Source: Kocuria coralli (lineage in GTDB: Bacteria > Actinomycetota > Actinomycetes > Actinomycetales > Micrococcaceae). From it: DNA of 64,000 bases. The notes under the pieces are model-generated. The model ran no database searches, was not told the DNA's origin, and was given only the letters and a program-made list of their open reading frames with translations. This document shows positions 8,386-15,711 of this stretch, piece by piece (positions within the stretch are counted from its first letter, which is position 1; every line of letters begins with the position of its first letter). Where the stretch lies: contig NZ_ML708624.1 in assembly GCF_008831305.1 (NCBI RefSeq), positions 1 to 64,000 on the forward strand, in the 5' to 3' direction. The position numbers and the translations under genes are program-made.

Positions 8386-9317
8386 ACGAACTCCGCTCCT
8401 CCGGTCGTGCCATCCGCACCGAGCCGCCCTCGGGCCCAGTCGCCGGCGGCCATGGTCTTCTTACCCGCGGGCTGCACTTGCAGCAGTTCGACGGCATGCG
8501 TCGATGTGCCGACCAGCACTCGTTTGTCCCGCAGGGTCACCGCGCCGGGTGCCAGGTCGGTGACCCCGGGGTGCTCGGCCACCCGGTCGGTGATCTTGAA
8601 CCGGGCACCGTCCATCTCGGTCCATGCTCCCGGTTCCGGGGTGACGGCGCGAACGCGTGCCGCGATCTCCGGGGCCGGGCGACCCCAGTCGATGCGGCCG
8701 TCCGGCCCGGTCAGCTTCGACGCCAGGGAGGCCTGCCCGGCCTGGGGGCGAGGCTGCACGCCTGCGACCAGGTCCCTGAGGGAATCCAGCAGCACCGGCG
8801 CTCCCAGATCGCTCAGGCGGGCCAGGACCGTGCCCGCCACGTCGTCGTCGCGGACCGGCTCCGTGAAGGTCCGCAGGACGGGGCCGGTGTCCATGCCCTC
8901 TTCGAGCACGAAGGTGGTGGCCCCCGCGGTCATCTCGCCGGCCAGCAGCGACCGCTGGACGGGTGCGGCCCCGCGCCAGGCCGGCAGGATCGAGAAGTGC
9001 AGGTTCACCCATCCGAGGGGCACGGCGTCGAGCGCGTCGCGCTTGAGCAGCGCGCCGTAGGCGACGACGGCCGCTGCCTCCGCGCCCGTCCGCCGGATCC
9101 GCTCGACGGTCTCCTGATCGACCCGGTTGGCCTTGATGACGGGCAGTCCCAGCTCGTCCGCCGCCGCGGCGACCGGTGACGGCCTGAGCACCTTCTTCCG
9201 GCCGACCGGCGCGTCCGTGCGCGTCAGCACGCCCACCACGTCGATGTCCTCCGCAGCGGCCAGGTGCCGCAGGGGGGCTACGGCGACATCGGGGGTCCCC
9301 GCGTAGAGCACCTTCAT
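8382..9317 (-). CDS. fmt: Methionyl-tRNA formyltransferase
   Basis: Formylates Met-tRNA(fMet) with 10-formyltetrahydrofolate before translation initiation. The 311-residue length is normal. NLHFSILPAWRGAAP at 105-119 carries the catalytic Asn105 and His107, and Asp143 (EEGMDTGP) completes the triad. The N-terminal formyltransferase Rossmann domain is followed by a C-terminal OB-fold domain from about residue 210. It overlaps def and rsmB by 4 bases each, so deformylase, formyltransferase and rRNA methyltransferase are translationally coupled, a common bacterial arrangement. Confidence 0.97.
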   Translation of the reverse strand: MKVLYAGTPDVAVAPLRHLAAAEDIDVVGVLTRTDAPVGRKKVLRPSPVAAAADELGLPVIKANRVDQETVERIRRTGAEAAAVVAYGALLKRDALDAVPLGWVNLHFSILPAWRGAAPVQRSLLAGEMTAGATTFVLEEGMDTGPVLRTFTEPVRDDDVAGTVLARLSDLGAPVLLDSLRDLVAGVQPRPQAGQASLASKLTGPDGRIDWGRPAPEIAARVRAVTPEPGAWTEMDGARFKITDRVAEHPGVTDLAPGAVTLRDKRVLVGTSTHAVELLQVQPAGKKTMAAGDWARGRLGADGTTGGAEFV

Positions 9318-9919
9318 CGCCCACCACCCGGGAAGCCGGTCGTGGAGGAGCCGCCGAAACTGGAGCCGCGTCCCGACCCGAGGGAGGCGGCGCGCTGGCC
9401 CTGCACGTCCGCGACCACGTCGGCGTACTCCCGCTGGCGGATGGCCTTCATGGCTTCCTTCTTGGCCGCTCCGCGTAACCGGTCGACGTAGAGCGTTCCG
9501 TTCAGGTGGTCGTACTCGTGCTGCAGGCAGCGCGCGAGCAGCCCCTCGCCGCTCACGGTGAGGGGCTCACCCGCCACCGTGAACCCGTGCACCGTGGCCG
9601 CTCGGGCCCGGGGCGTGGGGTGGCCCATCCCGGGAACGGACAGGCAGCCTTCCGAGCCGTCCTGGGGCTCCTCGCCGACCGTCAGCTCGGGGTTGACGAC
9701 GTGCCCGATCTGGCCTTCGACGTCGTAGACGAAGATCCTCAGCCCCACGCCGATCTGAGGGGCTGCGAGGCCCACCCCTTCGACGTCGTGCATGGTCTCG
9801 ATCATGTCGTCGACCAGGTCCTGCAGATCGTGGGTGCCTGCGTCGTCGAAGTCTCGGACGGGCGAGGCCTGGGAACGCAGGACCGGGTCGCCGATGGTAC
9901 GGATGGGGCGGACTGCCAT
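9314..9919 (-). CDS. def: Peptide deformylase
   Basis: Removes the formyl group from nascent proteins. All three metal-site motifs are present: GVGLAAPQIG at 48-57, EGCLSVPG with Cys92, and QHEYDHLNG with His134, Glu135 and His138. At 201 residues it is slightly longer than the core enzyme because of a Gly/Ser-rich C-terminal tail (GSGRGSSFGGSSTTGF). ATG 9919 is chosen: it begins the conserved MAVRPIRTIGDPVLR and GAGGAGG lies about 10 bases upstream; the longer open frame has no family similarity. First gene of the def-fmt-rsmB coupled unit. Confidence 0.95.
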   Translation of the reverse strand: MAVRPIRTIGDPVLRSQASPVRDFDDAGTHDLQDLVDDMIETMHDVEGVGLAAPQIGVGLRIFVYDVEGQIGHVVNPELTVGEEPQDGSEGCLSVPGMGHPTPRARAATVHGFTVAGEPLTVSGEGLLARCLQHEYDHLNGTLYVDRLRGAAKKEAMKAIRQREYADVVADVQGQRAASLGSGRGSSFGGSSTTGFPGGGR

Positions 9920-9986
9920 GAGGCGAGGGCCTCCTCGGGTTGACGGCGTGGGTGGCGTGGAACGGACGGAGCTGACAGGGCAGAGT

Positions 9987-10832
9987 TTAGGACGCCGGTG
10001 GCGGCGGCACCGGGCGCAGCTGCGCTCCGGCTCCCGCGAGTCGCCGCTCATGGGTCCAGACGCGCTGCAGGGCGCAGAATTTCCGCCAGTGGGCTTCGAG
10101 GACCTCCGGGATGGCCTGCTGGGCGACCACCTCGGTGGTGCCCACCGCCACGCCCAGGAGCAGGTCGGCCTGCCCGAAGCGCCACGGCTCCCATTCCCCG
10201 GATTCGGCGTCCACGAGCTGCTCCTCCGCCTTGAGACCCGCCACCAGCTGGGTGACCACCTTCGGGTCGAGGGACTTGACCCGGCCGTTGCGGTCCGTGG
10301 CCTTCGTCTTGTAGTCGATCAGGCACACCTTCCCGGCGATCTCCGCCACCAGGTCAAGAGTCCCCGCGTAGCCCACGGTGTGGTTCCAGACGGTGATCTC
10401 GGCTGCCAGCGGCTTGGGCGAGTACAGCTGCCACCATTCGTCGAACCGCGCCGCGTAGGCGTCCTCCCGGTGCGTGGCCAGGATCTCGCGGGCCCGCTGC
10501 CTCTCGTGCGGCAGGCCCATCGCCTCCAGGGCGACCTGTTCGCAGTAGTCGTGCACCCTGTCGCCGCGTTCGGCGGCCCGGTCCCGGTAGCGCTCGGCCG
10601 CCCCCGCCGCGTCCCGGGCGACGGTCTTCATCCGCGACGGCGAGCCCAGCGCGCCGGGCAGGCGGTCGTCCCCGATCACGGCCTGGGCCGCCAGCCATCC
10701 GTGCCAGCCCCCCAGGTCGTTGGCTGCACATCCCAGAACGGTGGTGATCGACGGGACGGTGGCCACGCCTCCTGCCACCCGGGCGTACATGCGCCCGGAT
10801 TCGGTCTGCTCGGCCAATCGGGGTTGGGTCAT
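9987..10832 (-). CDS. PD-(D/E)XK nuclease superfamily protein (RecB/Cas4-like fold)
   Basis: Predicted metal-dependent nuclease-fold protein of 281 residues; substrate unknown. The core is readable in order: a helical N-terminus with GDRVHDYCE (His94), AAE (Glu145), GYAGTLDLVAE (Asp160), LIDYKTK (Asp173 and Lys175) and a downstream Gln195 helix. This is the H-E-D-(D/E)xK-Q pattern of RecB and Cas4 nucleases. I see no helicase domain and only scattered cysteines, so a Cas4-type iron-sulfur cluster is unlikely. No cas genes are nearby. It lies 67 bases upstream of def and may share its transcript. Its own 5' region carries the overlapping terminator/inverted-repeat structure described separately. 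Confidence 0.75.
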   Translation of the reverse strand: MTQPRLAEQTESGRMYARVAGGVATVPSITTVLGCAANDLGGWHGWLAAQAVIGDDRLPGALGSPSRMKTVARDAAGAAERYRDRAAERGDRVHDYCEQVALEAMGLPHERQRAREILATHREDAYAARFDEWWQLYSPKPLAAEITVWNHTVGYAGTLDLVAEIAGKVCLIDYKTKATDRNGRVKSLDPKVVTQLVAGLKAEEQLVDAESGEWEPWRFGQADLLLGVAVGTTEVVAQQAIPEVLEAHWRKFCALQRVWTHERRLAGAGAQLRPVPPPPAS

Positions 10833-10860
10833 CGCTTCTCCAACGATCTACCCGCCCCAC

Positions 10861-10931
10861 ACGATCTAGCTGGGACGGGTGCTGTTCCAGGGACTCCGGT
10901 ACGGCAAGAGCCCCACCCCCAGCTAGATCGT
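10861..10931. repeat. 14-bp inverted repeat overlapping the tRNA-Val terminator
   Basis: ACGATCTAGCTGGG at 10861-10874 is exactly complementary in inverted orientation to CCCAGCTAGATCGT at 10918-10931. The second copy covers the loop and the inner end of one arm of the terminator stem, so the two structures cannot form together. A third ACGATCTA lies at 10843-10850. Confidence 0.7.
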
Positions 10932-10950
10932 CTGGGGGTGGGGCTCTTGC
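10904..10950 (-). terminator. Terminator directly after tRNA-Val(CAC)
   Basis: A perfect 19-bp stem (10904-10922 with 10932-10950) and a 9-base loop begin 9 bases after the tRNA 3' end. It separates the tRNA from the nuclease gene 71 bases further on. Part of one arm and the loop also belong to a second inverted repeat (see the separate entry). Confidence 0.8.
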
Positions 10951-10958
10951 ATATCTTG

Positions 10959-11030
10959 TGCGCGATACTGGGATCGAACCAGTGACCTCTTCGGTGTGAA
11001 CGAAGCGCGCTACCGCTGCGCTAATCGCGC
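10959..11030 (-). tRNA. tRNA-Val (anticodon CAC)
   Basis: A 72-base cloverleaf on the minus strand: acceptor GCGCGAT/ATCGCGC with discriminator A, D arm GCGC, anticodon stem CTTCG/CGAAG with loop TTCACAC, and T arm ACTGG-TTCGATC-CCAGT. The anticodon CAC reads GUG. CCA is not encoded (the sequence continues ACAAG). The terminator follows at once. The body is nearly identical to tRNA-Val(GAC) at 11857 on the opposite strand. Confidence 0.95.
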
Positions 11031-11611
11031 CTTTCGACCTGGAAACCATAGCGCACCACGAGCCTGCTCGCCAATTCGGCCGCGCCGGCCCCGGATCTGC
11101 CACCCCTGAGTGGGCACACGACGCACAGGTGCGCCATCCATTCCCTCCTGGTTCCCCACGGCCAGCACCCGCGATGCGCGCCCCACCCGGCAGAACTCCT
11201 CGAGTGGCCCAAGAGAGTGCGTTCACGCCCCTGCGCGCCTCAAGCGACCTCCTGGAGTGCGCTCCACGCCTCAGACGCACACCACAGGACCACTCGATCG
11301 CTGAGGGAACACGGCGGGGCCGTTCGAGAAGGGAGCGTCGCGCTCTGGAGCCGCACCCGAGGGACTGTCCAAGGGACTGCGCCCGCGGGATCGGGCGGAT
11401 CCCCACGGGCCCCGCGGCTCGATTTGCGCGGCGCGATTCAGGTGGCCTAATGTCTACGCCTGTCGGAACGGCGAGCAGCCCGAAGGACGCAGAGCGACAG
11501 TCCTGCGGAGCGCGGCTGCACGCACTGTCCGCAGCCGAGGCACCGGGCGAGAGCACGGAAAAGGCTGTGATACAGTTTCCGATCGAACGTCAGCCGAAAG
11601 GCAGATGGTTC
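11031..11611. other. 581-base stretch without a recognisable gene
   Basis: This stretch lies between divergent tRNA genes. Short open frames up to about 77 codons exist in several frames, but none shows a convincing Shine-Dalgarno or known family. It should hold the promoters of tRNA-Val(CAC) (minus) and of the Gly-Cys-Val tRNA group (plus). A TTGCGC followed 17 bases later by CTAATG (about 11428-11456) is one promoter-like arrangement. No strong hairpin is seen. Confidence 0.5.
11571..11576 (+). promoter_or_regulatory. Candidate -10 box for the tRNA-Gly/Cys/Val genes
   Basis: TACAGT, preceded by TGTGA, fits the actinobacterial TAnnnT -10 consensus and lies 35 bases before tRNA-Gly. The -35 region is unremarkable. 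Confidence 0.35.
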
Positions 11612-11684
11612 GCGGTTGTAGCTCAGCTGGTAGAGCATCACCTTGCCATGGTGAGGGTCGCGGGTTCGACTCCCGTCAACCGCT
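11612..11684 (+). tRNA. tRNA-Gly (anticodon GCC)
   Basis: A 73-base cloverleaf: acceptor GCGGTTG/CAACCGC with discriminator T, D arm GCTC/GAGC, anticodon stem TCACC/GGTGA with loop TTGCCAT, and T loop TTCGACT. The anticodon GCC reads GGC and GGU. CCA is not encoded. First of three tRNA genes on the plus strand. Confidence 0.96.
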
Positions 11685-11750
11685 CGGAGAGCATCATCTT
11701 CGGATGCATGCGATCAATGAGAAGGCCAGGTCCGCAAGGACACAGGTCCC

Positions 11751-11821
11751 GGTGGGGTGGCCGAGTGGTTAGGCAGCGGCCTGCAAAGCCGTCTACGCGG
11801 GTTCGAATCCCGTCTCCACCT
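11751..11821 (+). tRNA. tRNA-Cys (anticodon GCA)
   Basis: A 71-base cloverleaf: acceptor GGTGGGG/CTCCACC with one G-T pair and discriminator T, anticodon loop CTGCAAA, T arm CGGG-TTCGAAT-CCCG. The anticodon GCA reads UGC and UGU. It lies 66 bases after tRNA-Gly and 35 bases before tRNA-Val(GAC), so the three are probably co-transcribed. Confidence 0.95.
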
Positions 11822-11856
11822 CGGTTCCCACCCAGCTCGCTCCCCCGGGAGCATGA

Positions 11857-11931
11857 GCGCGATTGGCGCAGCGGTAGCGCGCTTCCCTGACACGGAAGAG
11901 GTCACTGGTTCGATCCCAGTATCGCGCACCA
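11857..11931 (+). tRNA. tRNA-Val (anticodon GAC)
   Basis: Acceptor GCGCGAT/ATCGCGC, anticodon stem CTTCC/GGAAG with loop CTGACAC, T arm ACTGG-TTCGATC-CCAGT. The anticodon GAC reads GUC and GUU. Unlike its neighbours it encodes CCA (11929-11931). It differs from tRNA-Val(CAC) mainly in the anticodon arm. A terminator follows 5 bases later. Confidence 0.96.
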
Positions 11932-11936
11932 GCACA

Positions 11937-11970
11937 GAAGGCCCCGACTGAAGCTTCAGTCGGGGCCTTC
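11937..11970 (+). terminator. Terminator of the tRNA-Gly/Cys/Val unit
   Basis: A 34-base perfect palindrome, 17 bases per arm, centred on AAGCTT. In RNA it would fold with a short tetraloop. It lies right after the CCA of tRNA-Val(GAC). Confidence 0.8.
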
Positions 11971-11986
11971 GTCGTACCCCCACACC

Positions 11987-12052
11987 CCCGCCGAGTGGAT
12001 ACCTAGTTGCGCCAAGGGGCCCGACAGCGCAACTAGGTATCCACTCGGCGGG
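11987..12052. repeat. Perfect 26-bp inverted repeat with 14-base loop
   Basis: The arm 11987-12012 (CCCGCCGAGTGGATACCTAG then TTGCGC) is exactly repeated in inverted orientation at 12027-12052, with a 14-base spacer. It follows a complete terminator by 16 bases and serves no adjacent gene end, so it is not needed as a second terminator. The central GGATACCTAGTT is less GC-rich than its surroundings. It resembles a repetitive palindromic element or a miniature mobile element; I cannot see other copies in the window. Confidence 0.85.
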
Positions 12053-12149
12053 AGGGGGCGACGCGCCCGGGGACTTCCGATGTTGCGACATGGACCGCGG
12101 GCAGTGGATAGTGGTCTCGTCAGATGACATCGAACGAGAGGAGACCATC

Positions 12150-12320
12150 ATGGTGGATCTCGGAGGAATGGCAGACAAGGCCAAGCAGGCAGCTTCGGAC
12201 AACCCCGAGGCCGTCGACAAGGCTGCTGACACGGCCAACGACAAGACCGGCGGCCAGTACGAGGATCAGATCAACTCCGCCAAGGACAACCTCACTGGCG
12301 GCGGCGACGACGAGAACTGA
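12150..12320 (+). CDS. MT0933-type small antitoxin homologue
   Basis: A 56-residue, highly charged, Ala/Lys/Asp-rich protein: VDLGGMADKAKQAASDNPEAV..., then VDKAADTANDKTGGQYEDQI and a Gly/Asp tail. The DKAAD...DKTGG...DQI pattern matches short actinobacterial proteins annotated as Rv0909/MT0933-type antitoxins. ATG 12150 is chosen because GAGAGGAG at 12136-12143 precedes it; an upstream ATG at 12090 lacks one. No toxin gene is next to it: the neighbours are a tRNA group and convergent zapE. It may therefore be an orphan antitoxin or a stress protein misnamed by family annotation. Confidence 0.7.
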   Translation: MVDLGGMADKAKQAASDNPEAVDKAADTANDKTGGQYEDQINSAKDNLTGGGDDEN

Positions 12321-12368
12321 TCCCCGGATCAGCGCTCGGCCGGCCCGAGAGGGTCGGCCCTCGTGCGC

Positions 12369-12403
12369 CTGAGGGGCGGCACCATCACGGTGCCGCCCCT
12401 CAG
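12369..12403. terminator. Bidirectional terminator between the antitoxin-like gene and zapE
   Basis: A perfect 15-bp stem (12369-12383 with 12389-12403) and an ATCAC loop lie between two convergent genes, 49 bases after one stop and 77 bases from the other. Confidence 0.8.
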
Positions 12404-12479
12404 TGCTTCCCGGCCGACTCGACCTGGCGCAGTGCCGGAGATCGCCGCAGCCGACGACGTCGGCCGGTCCCTCAGCCGC

Positions 12480-13556
12480 TCACAGCAACGGCTGCGCGGG
12501 CATCTGCCCCTCGCGAGCCAGAGCCGTCAGGCGCGAGACGGCGCGCGAGTACTTCTTCTGATAGCCGCCGGCCATCATCTCCGGGGTGAAGATCTGATCG
12601 AACGGCACCCCCGAGCTGATGATCGGCAGGTCGCGGTCGTAGAGGCGATCGGCCATCACCACCAGACGCAGAGCCAGAGCCTGCTCGTCCACCGTGCGCA
12701 CACCGCGCCACACGATGCCGTCGAGCCCCTGGACCATGGCCCGGTAGCGCGAGGGGTGCACGCGGATCAGGTGCTCCAGGATGTCCTCGAAGTCATCGGC
12801 GGACACGACCTGGTCGTCGCCGAAGCGCTCGTCCGCGGCGGCCTCGAGCTGATCGTCGGCCAACGGGGCAGGCGCCTCCGGCAGGCCGCGGTGGCGGTAG
12901 TCCTCGCCGTCGATGCGCAGGACCTCGAACTGGTCGGAGAGCACCTGGATCTCGCGCTGGAAGTCCTGTGCTGCGAACCGGCCCTCCCCCAGGGATCCGG
13001 GCAGCGTGTTGGAGGTCGCAGCCAGGCGCACGCCCGCATCCGCCAGCTCGCGCATCAGCCGCGACATCAGCACGGTGTCGCCGGGATCGTCGAGCTCGAA
13101 CTCGTCGATGCACACCAGCGCATAGCCGCTGAGCGCCTCGACCGTCTTGCGGAAAGTCAGCGCACCGACCAGGTTGGTGTACTCCACGAAGGTGCCGAAG
13201 GACTTGGGCCCCGGTGAGGCGTGCCAGAGGGACGCCAGGAGGTGGGTCTTGCCCACACCGAACCCGCCGTCGAGGTAGATCCCCTGCTTGGAGCCCTTGT
13301 CTCCCCCGCCGTTCGAGCCCCCGAACATCCGGGAGAAGAACCCTCCGCCCTTGGAGCCGCTCCCGGGACCGGAGATGCTGCGGGCGAACCGCTGCAGTTC
13401 CTCGACGGCCTGAGCCTGCGAGGGCTGGGACGGGTCCGGACGGTAGGTGCCGAAGGAGACCTCGCCGAAACGTTCCGAGGGACGGAACCCGTCCAGCAGC
13501 TGCTCCGCGGATACAGCGGGACGACGTTCCACGAGGCGCTCGATCTGCGGACTCAC
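12480..13556 (-). CDS. zapE: Cell division protein ZapE (AFG1-like AAA+ ATPase)
   Basis: AAA+ ATPase of the ZapE/AFG1 family, described in E. coli as a Z-ring-associated ATPase active late in division; the role in actinobacteria is little studied. The 358 residues contain Walker [10 protein letters not shown] at 97-105 and Walker B VCIDEFEL at 148-155, followed by the family motif MSRLMREL. Typical features include YRHR and the C-terminal YSRAVSRL. A Gly/Ser-rich insert at about 62-90 ([11 protein letters not shown]...) just before the P-loop is longer than in proteobacterial homologues. It is divergent from the sulfurtransferase gene. Confidence 0.88.
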   Translation of the reverse strand: MSPQIERLVERRPAVSAEQLLDGFRPSERFGEVSFGTYRPDPSQPSQAQAVEELQRFARSISGPGSGSKGGGFFSRMFGGSNGGGDKGSKQGIYLDGGFGVGKTHLLASLWHASPGPKSFGTFVEYTNLVGALTFRKTVEALSGYALVCIDEFELDDPGDTVLMSRLMRELADAGVRLAATSNTLPGSLGEGRFAAQDFQREIQVLSDQFEVLRIDGEDYRHRGLPEAPAPLADDQLEAAADERFGDDQVVSADDFEDILEHLIRVHPSRYRAMVQGLDGIVWRGVRTVDEQALALRLVVMADRLYDRDLPIISSGVPFDQIFTPEMMAGGYQKKYSRAVSRLTALAREGQMPAQPLL

Positions 13557-13811
13557 GCTGCTACCTCTTTCTGGCCTGTCCTCACGGCGTCAGGCTCTCT
13601 TGCACGGGTGTGGGCGGGCGGATGTGCACGAGCCTACCCGGCTCCGCGGCGCCGGGGTTCGCCCGTCGCGCACATGGCAGGGCCGGGCCGACGATTCACC
13701 GGCGACGGCGCTACTCTGGAGCACAGTTCAGCGGGTCACCGGCCGTCCACGTCGCAGCACAGGCAGCGGCAGGCCGGGGCCCATCAACGACCGGGAGACG
13801 AGGAAGTGATC

Positions 13812-14723
13812 ATGTCCGTCGGTGTGGACACCACAGACGCCAAATTCGCCGAGTACGCCCATCCGCAACGGCTGGTCTCCACGCAGTGGGTGGCCGACCA
13901 TGCCCAGGACCCCGGCGTCGTCGTCATCGAGTCCGACGAGGACGTCCTGCTGTACGAGACCGGCCACATCCCCGGTTCCGTCAAGGTGGACTGGCATACG
14001 GATCTGAACCTCCCCGACATGCGCGACTACCTCGACGGCGGACAGTTCGCGCGCCTGATGAGCGACAAGGGCATCTCCCGCGAGGACACGATCGTCGTCT
14101 ACGGCGACAAGTCCAACTGGTGGGCGGCCTACGCGCTGTGGGTGTTCTCCCTGTTCGGCCACGAGGACGTCCGCCTGATGGACGGCGGGCGGGACAAGTG
14201 GATCGCCGAGGAACGGGAACTCACCACCGACGTTCCGCAGCGCGAGCAGACGCAGTACCCGGAGGTCGAGCGCGACGACTCCCGGATCCGTGCCTTCCAG
14301 CCCGAGGTCCTCGAGGCCCTGGGAACCGTGCCGCTCATCGACGTCCGCTCCGGCCCCGAATACACGGGGGCGCGCACGCACATGTCGGAGTATCCGCAGG
14401 AGGGCGTACTGCGCGGCGGCCATATCCCCACGGCCGCGTCGGTTCCGTGGGCCCGTGCGGCGGCGGAGGATTCCACCTTCAAGACCCGCACGGAGCTGGA
14501 GGCCATCTACCGCGACGAGATCGGGCTGGACCCGGAGGAGCCGGTGATCGCCTACTGCCGCATCGGTGAGCGGTCGGCGCACACGTGGTTCGTGCTGGAG
14601 CACCTGCTGGGCTTCCCCAGCGTGCGCAACTACGACGGATCATGGACCGAATGGGGCAACTCCGTCCGGGTGCCCATCGTGTCCGGCCCCGATCGCGGCG
14701 AGGCTCCGGGGGGCACCCGATGA
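13812..14723 (+). CDS. sseA: Thiosulfate/3-mercaptopyruvate sulfurtransferase (two rhodanese domains)
   Basis: Transfers sulfane sulfur from thiosulfate or mercaptopyruvate to a thiophilic acceptor through a cysteine persulfide. Of its 303 residues the N-terminal rhodanese domain (about 20-140) is inactive-type and the C-terminal domain (about 160-290) holds Cys249 in YCRIGERS, the CRxGxR loop of thiosulfate-type enzymes. ATG 13812 has GAGGAAG shortly before it. The stop overlaps the following sufE-like start (ATGA), so a sulfur donor and a sulfur acceptor are translationally coupled. This pair is common in Actinobacteria; its physiological partner is not known from the sequence. Confidence 0.92.
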   Translation: MSVGVDTTDAKFAEYAHPQRLVSTQWVADHAQDPGVVVIESDEDVLLYETGHIPGSVKVDWHTDLNLPDMRDYLDGGQFARLMSDKGISREDTIVVYGDKSNWWAAYALWVFSLFGHEDVRLMDGGRDKWIAEERELTTDVPQREQTQYPEVERDDSRIRAFQPEVLEALGTVPLIDVRSGPEYTGARTHMSEYPQEGVLRGGHIPTAASVPWARAAAEDSTFKTRTELEAIYRDEIGLDPEEPVIAYCRIGERSAHTWFVLEHLLGFPSVRNYDGSWTEWGNSVRVPIVSGPDRGEAPGGTR

Positions 14724-15214
14724 GCACCGCCGAGGATCTCATCAGCGGCCAGGATCTCACGAAGGACCTGCCGGAGGCCGTGGCCGAGCTGGTCGAGGAC
14801 TTCCAGGCCGTTCCCCAGCAGGACCGCCTGCAGCTGCTGCTGGAGTTCTCACGGCAGCTGCCCGAGCTTCCCGACCGCTACGGCGAGCACCCCGAGGAGC
14901 TGGAACAGGTGGTCGAGTGCCAGTCCCCGCTGTTCCTCACGGTGGAGTGGGACCGGCAGGCCGAAACCGGATCCGACGACACCCCGGTGCGCCTGTTCTT
15001 CTCGGCTCCCCAGGAAGCGCCGACCACGCGGGGGTTCGCCTCCATCCTGCACGAGGGCCTGGACGGACTCACCGCGGCGCAGATCAGGGATCTCCCCGCC
15101 GATCTCACCGAGCGGTTCGCCCTGACCCAGCTGGTCTCCCCGCTGCGGATGCGCGGTATGTCGGCCATGCTCGAACGCGTCCGCCGCCGCGTGGCGCAGC
15201 TGCCCCGGACCTGA
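14720..15214 (+). CDS. SufE-like sulfur acceptor protein
   Basis: SufE accepts persulfide sulfur at a conserved Cys and passes it to the Fe-S assembly machinery. Here the 164-residue protein has ECQSPLFL with Cys67, equivalent to the E. coli SufE active site (GCQSxV), and the C-terminal [20 protein letters not shown], also typical. It is coupled to the rhodanese gene by a 4-base overlap, which suggests the donor may be the rhodanese rather than a SufS desulfurase, since no suf operon is nearby. That is inference. It overlaps the next gene by one base. Confidence 0.88.
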   Translation: MSTAEDLISGQDLTKDLPEAVAELVEDFQAVPQQDRLQLLLEFSRQLPELPDRYGEHPEELEQVVECQSPLFLTVEWDRQAETGSDDTPVRLFFSAPQEAPTTRGFASILHEGLDGLTAAQIRDLPADLTERFALTQLVSPLRMRGMSAMLERVRRRVAQLPRT

Positions 15215-15711
15215 TGTCGAAGAAGCGGAAGGCCTCCGGAGCCACCGCGGCCCTGCAGTTCCTCTCCGCGCGCGGGGTGCCCTTCCGGGAGGCGGGATAC
15301 GTTCACGACGACGCCGTCACCGACTACGGCGCCGAAGCCGCCAGGGCGCTGGGGGTCGACCCCGGCCGGGTCTTCAAGACCCTCCTGGTCAGCCAGCCGG
15401 GAGGGCAGGACTTCGGCGTCGTCGTGCTGCCGGTCGACCGGCGGGTGGCCATGAAGGCCGCAGCCTCCGGCCTGGGCTGGAAGAAGGCGGTGCTCGCCGA
15501 CCCTTCGGCCGCCGAACGCCGGACCGGCTACGTGGTGGGCGGCATCTCGCCCTTCGGGCAGAAGACGCCCTCACCGACCCTGCTGGACGACTCGGCGCTC
15601 GGTCACCCCACGATCTTCGTCTCCGGCGGCCGCAGAGGTCTCGATCTCGAGGTGGCCCCTCAGGATCTGCTGGACGCGCTCGAGGCTAGGCCCGCTCCGC
15701 TGAGCGCCTGA
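15214..15711 (+). CDS. ybaK: YbaK/EbsC-family Cys-tRNA(Pro) deacylase
   Basis: Trans-editing domain protein that hydrolyses mischarged Cys-tRNA(Pro). The 165 residues match the stand-alone YbaK fold: ALGVDPGRVFKTLLV (conserved Lys), AAASGLGWKKAVLADPSAAERRTGYVVGGISPFG, then HPTIFVSGGRRGLDLEVAPQDLL. GGISPFGQK is the family signature. The start ATG sits in TGATG, one base overlapping the SufE stop. It completes a sseA-sufE-ybaK unit in which all members touch cysteine or its sulfur. Its final bases overlap the convergent hydrolase gene by 26 bases. Confidence 0.9.
   Translation: MSKKRKASGATAALQFLSARGVPFREAGYVHDDAVTDYGAEAARALGVDPGRVFKTLLVSQPGGQDFGVVVLPVDRRVAMKAAASGLGWKKAVLADPSAAERRTGYVVGGISPFGQKTPSPTLLDDSALGHPTIFVSGGRRGLDLEVAPQDLLDALEARPAPLSA

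Noticed and set aside
9987-10832. Cas4 of a CRISPR system
   Set aside because: No repeat array and no other cas genes were seen; the Cas4 iron-sulfur cysteines are missing.
11129-11890. An open frame crossing the tRNA-Gly and tRNA-Cys genes
   Set aside because: It runs through three clear tRNA genes and has no Shine-Dalgarno or motif.
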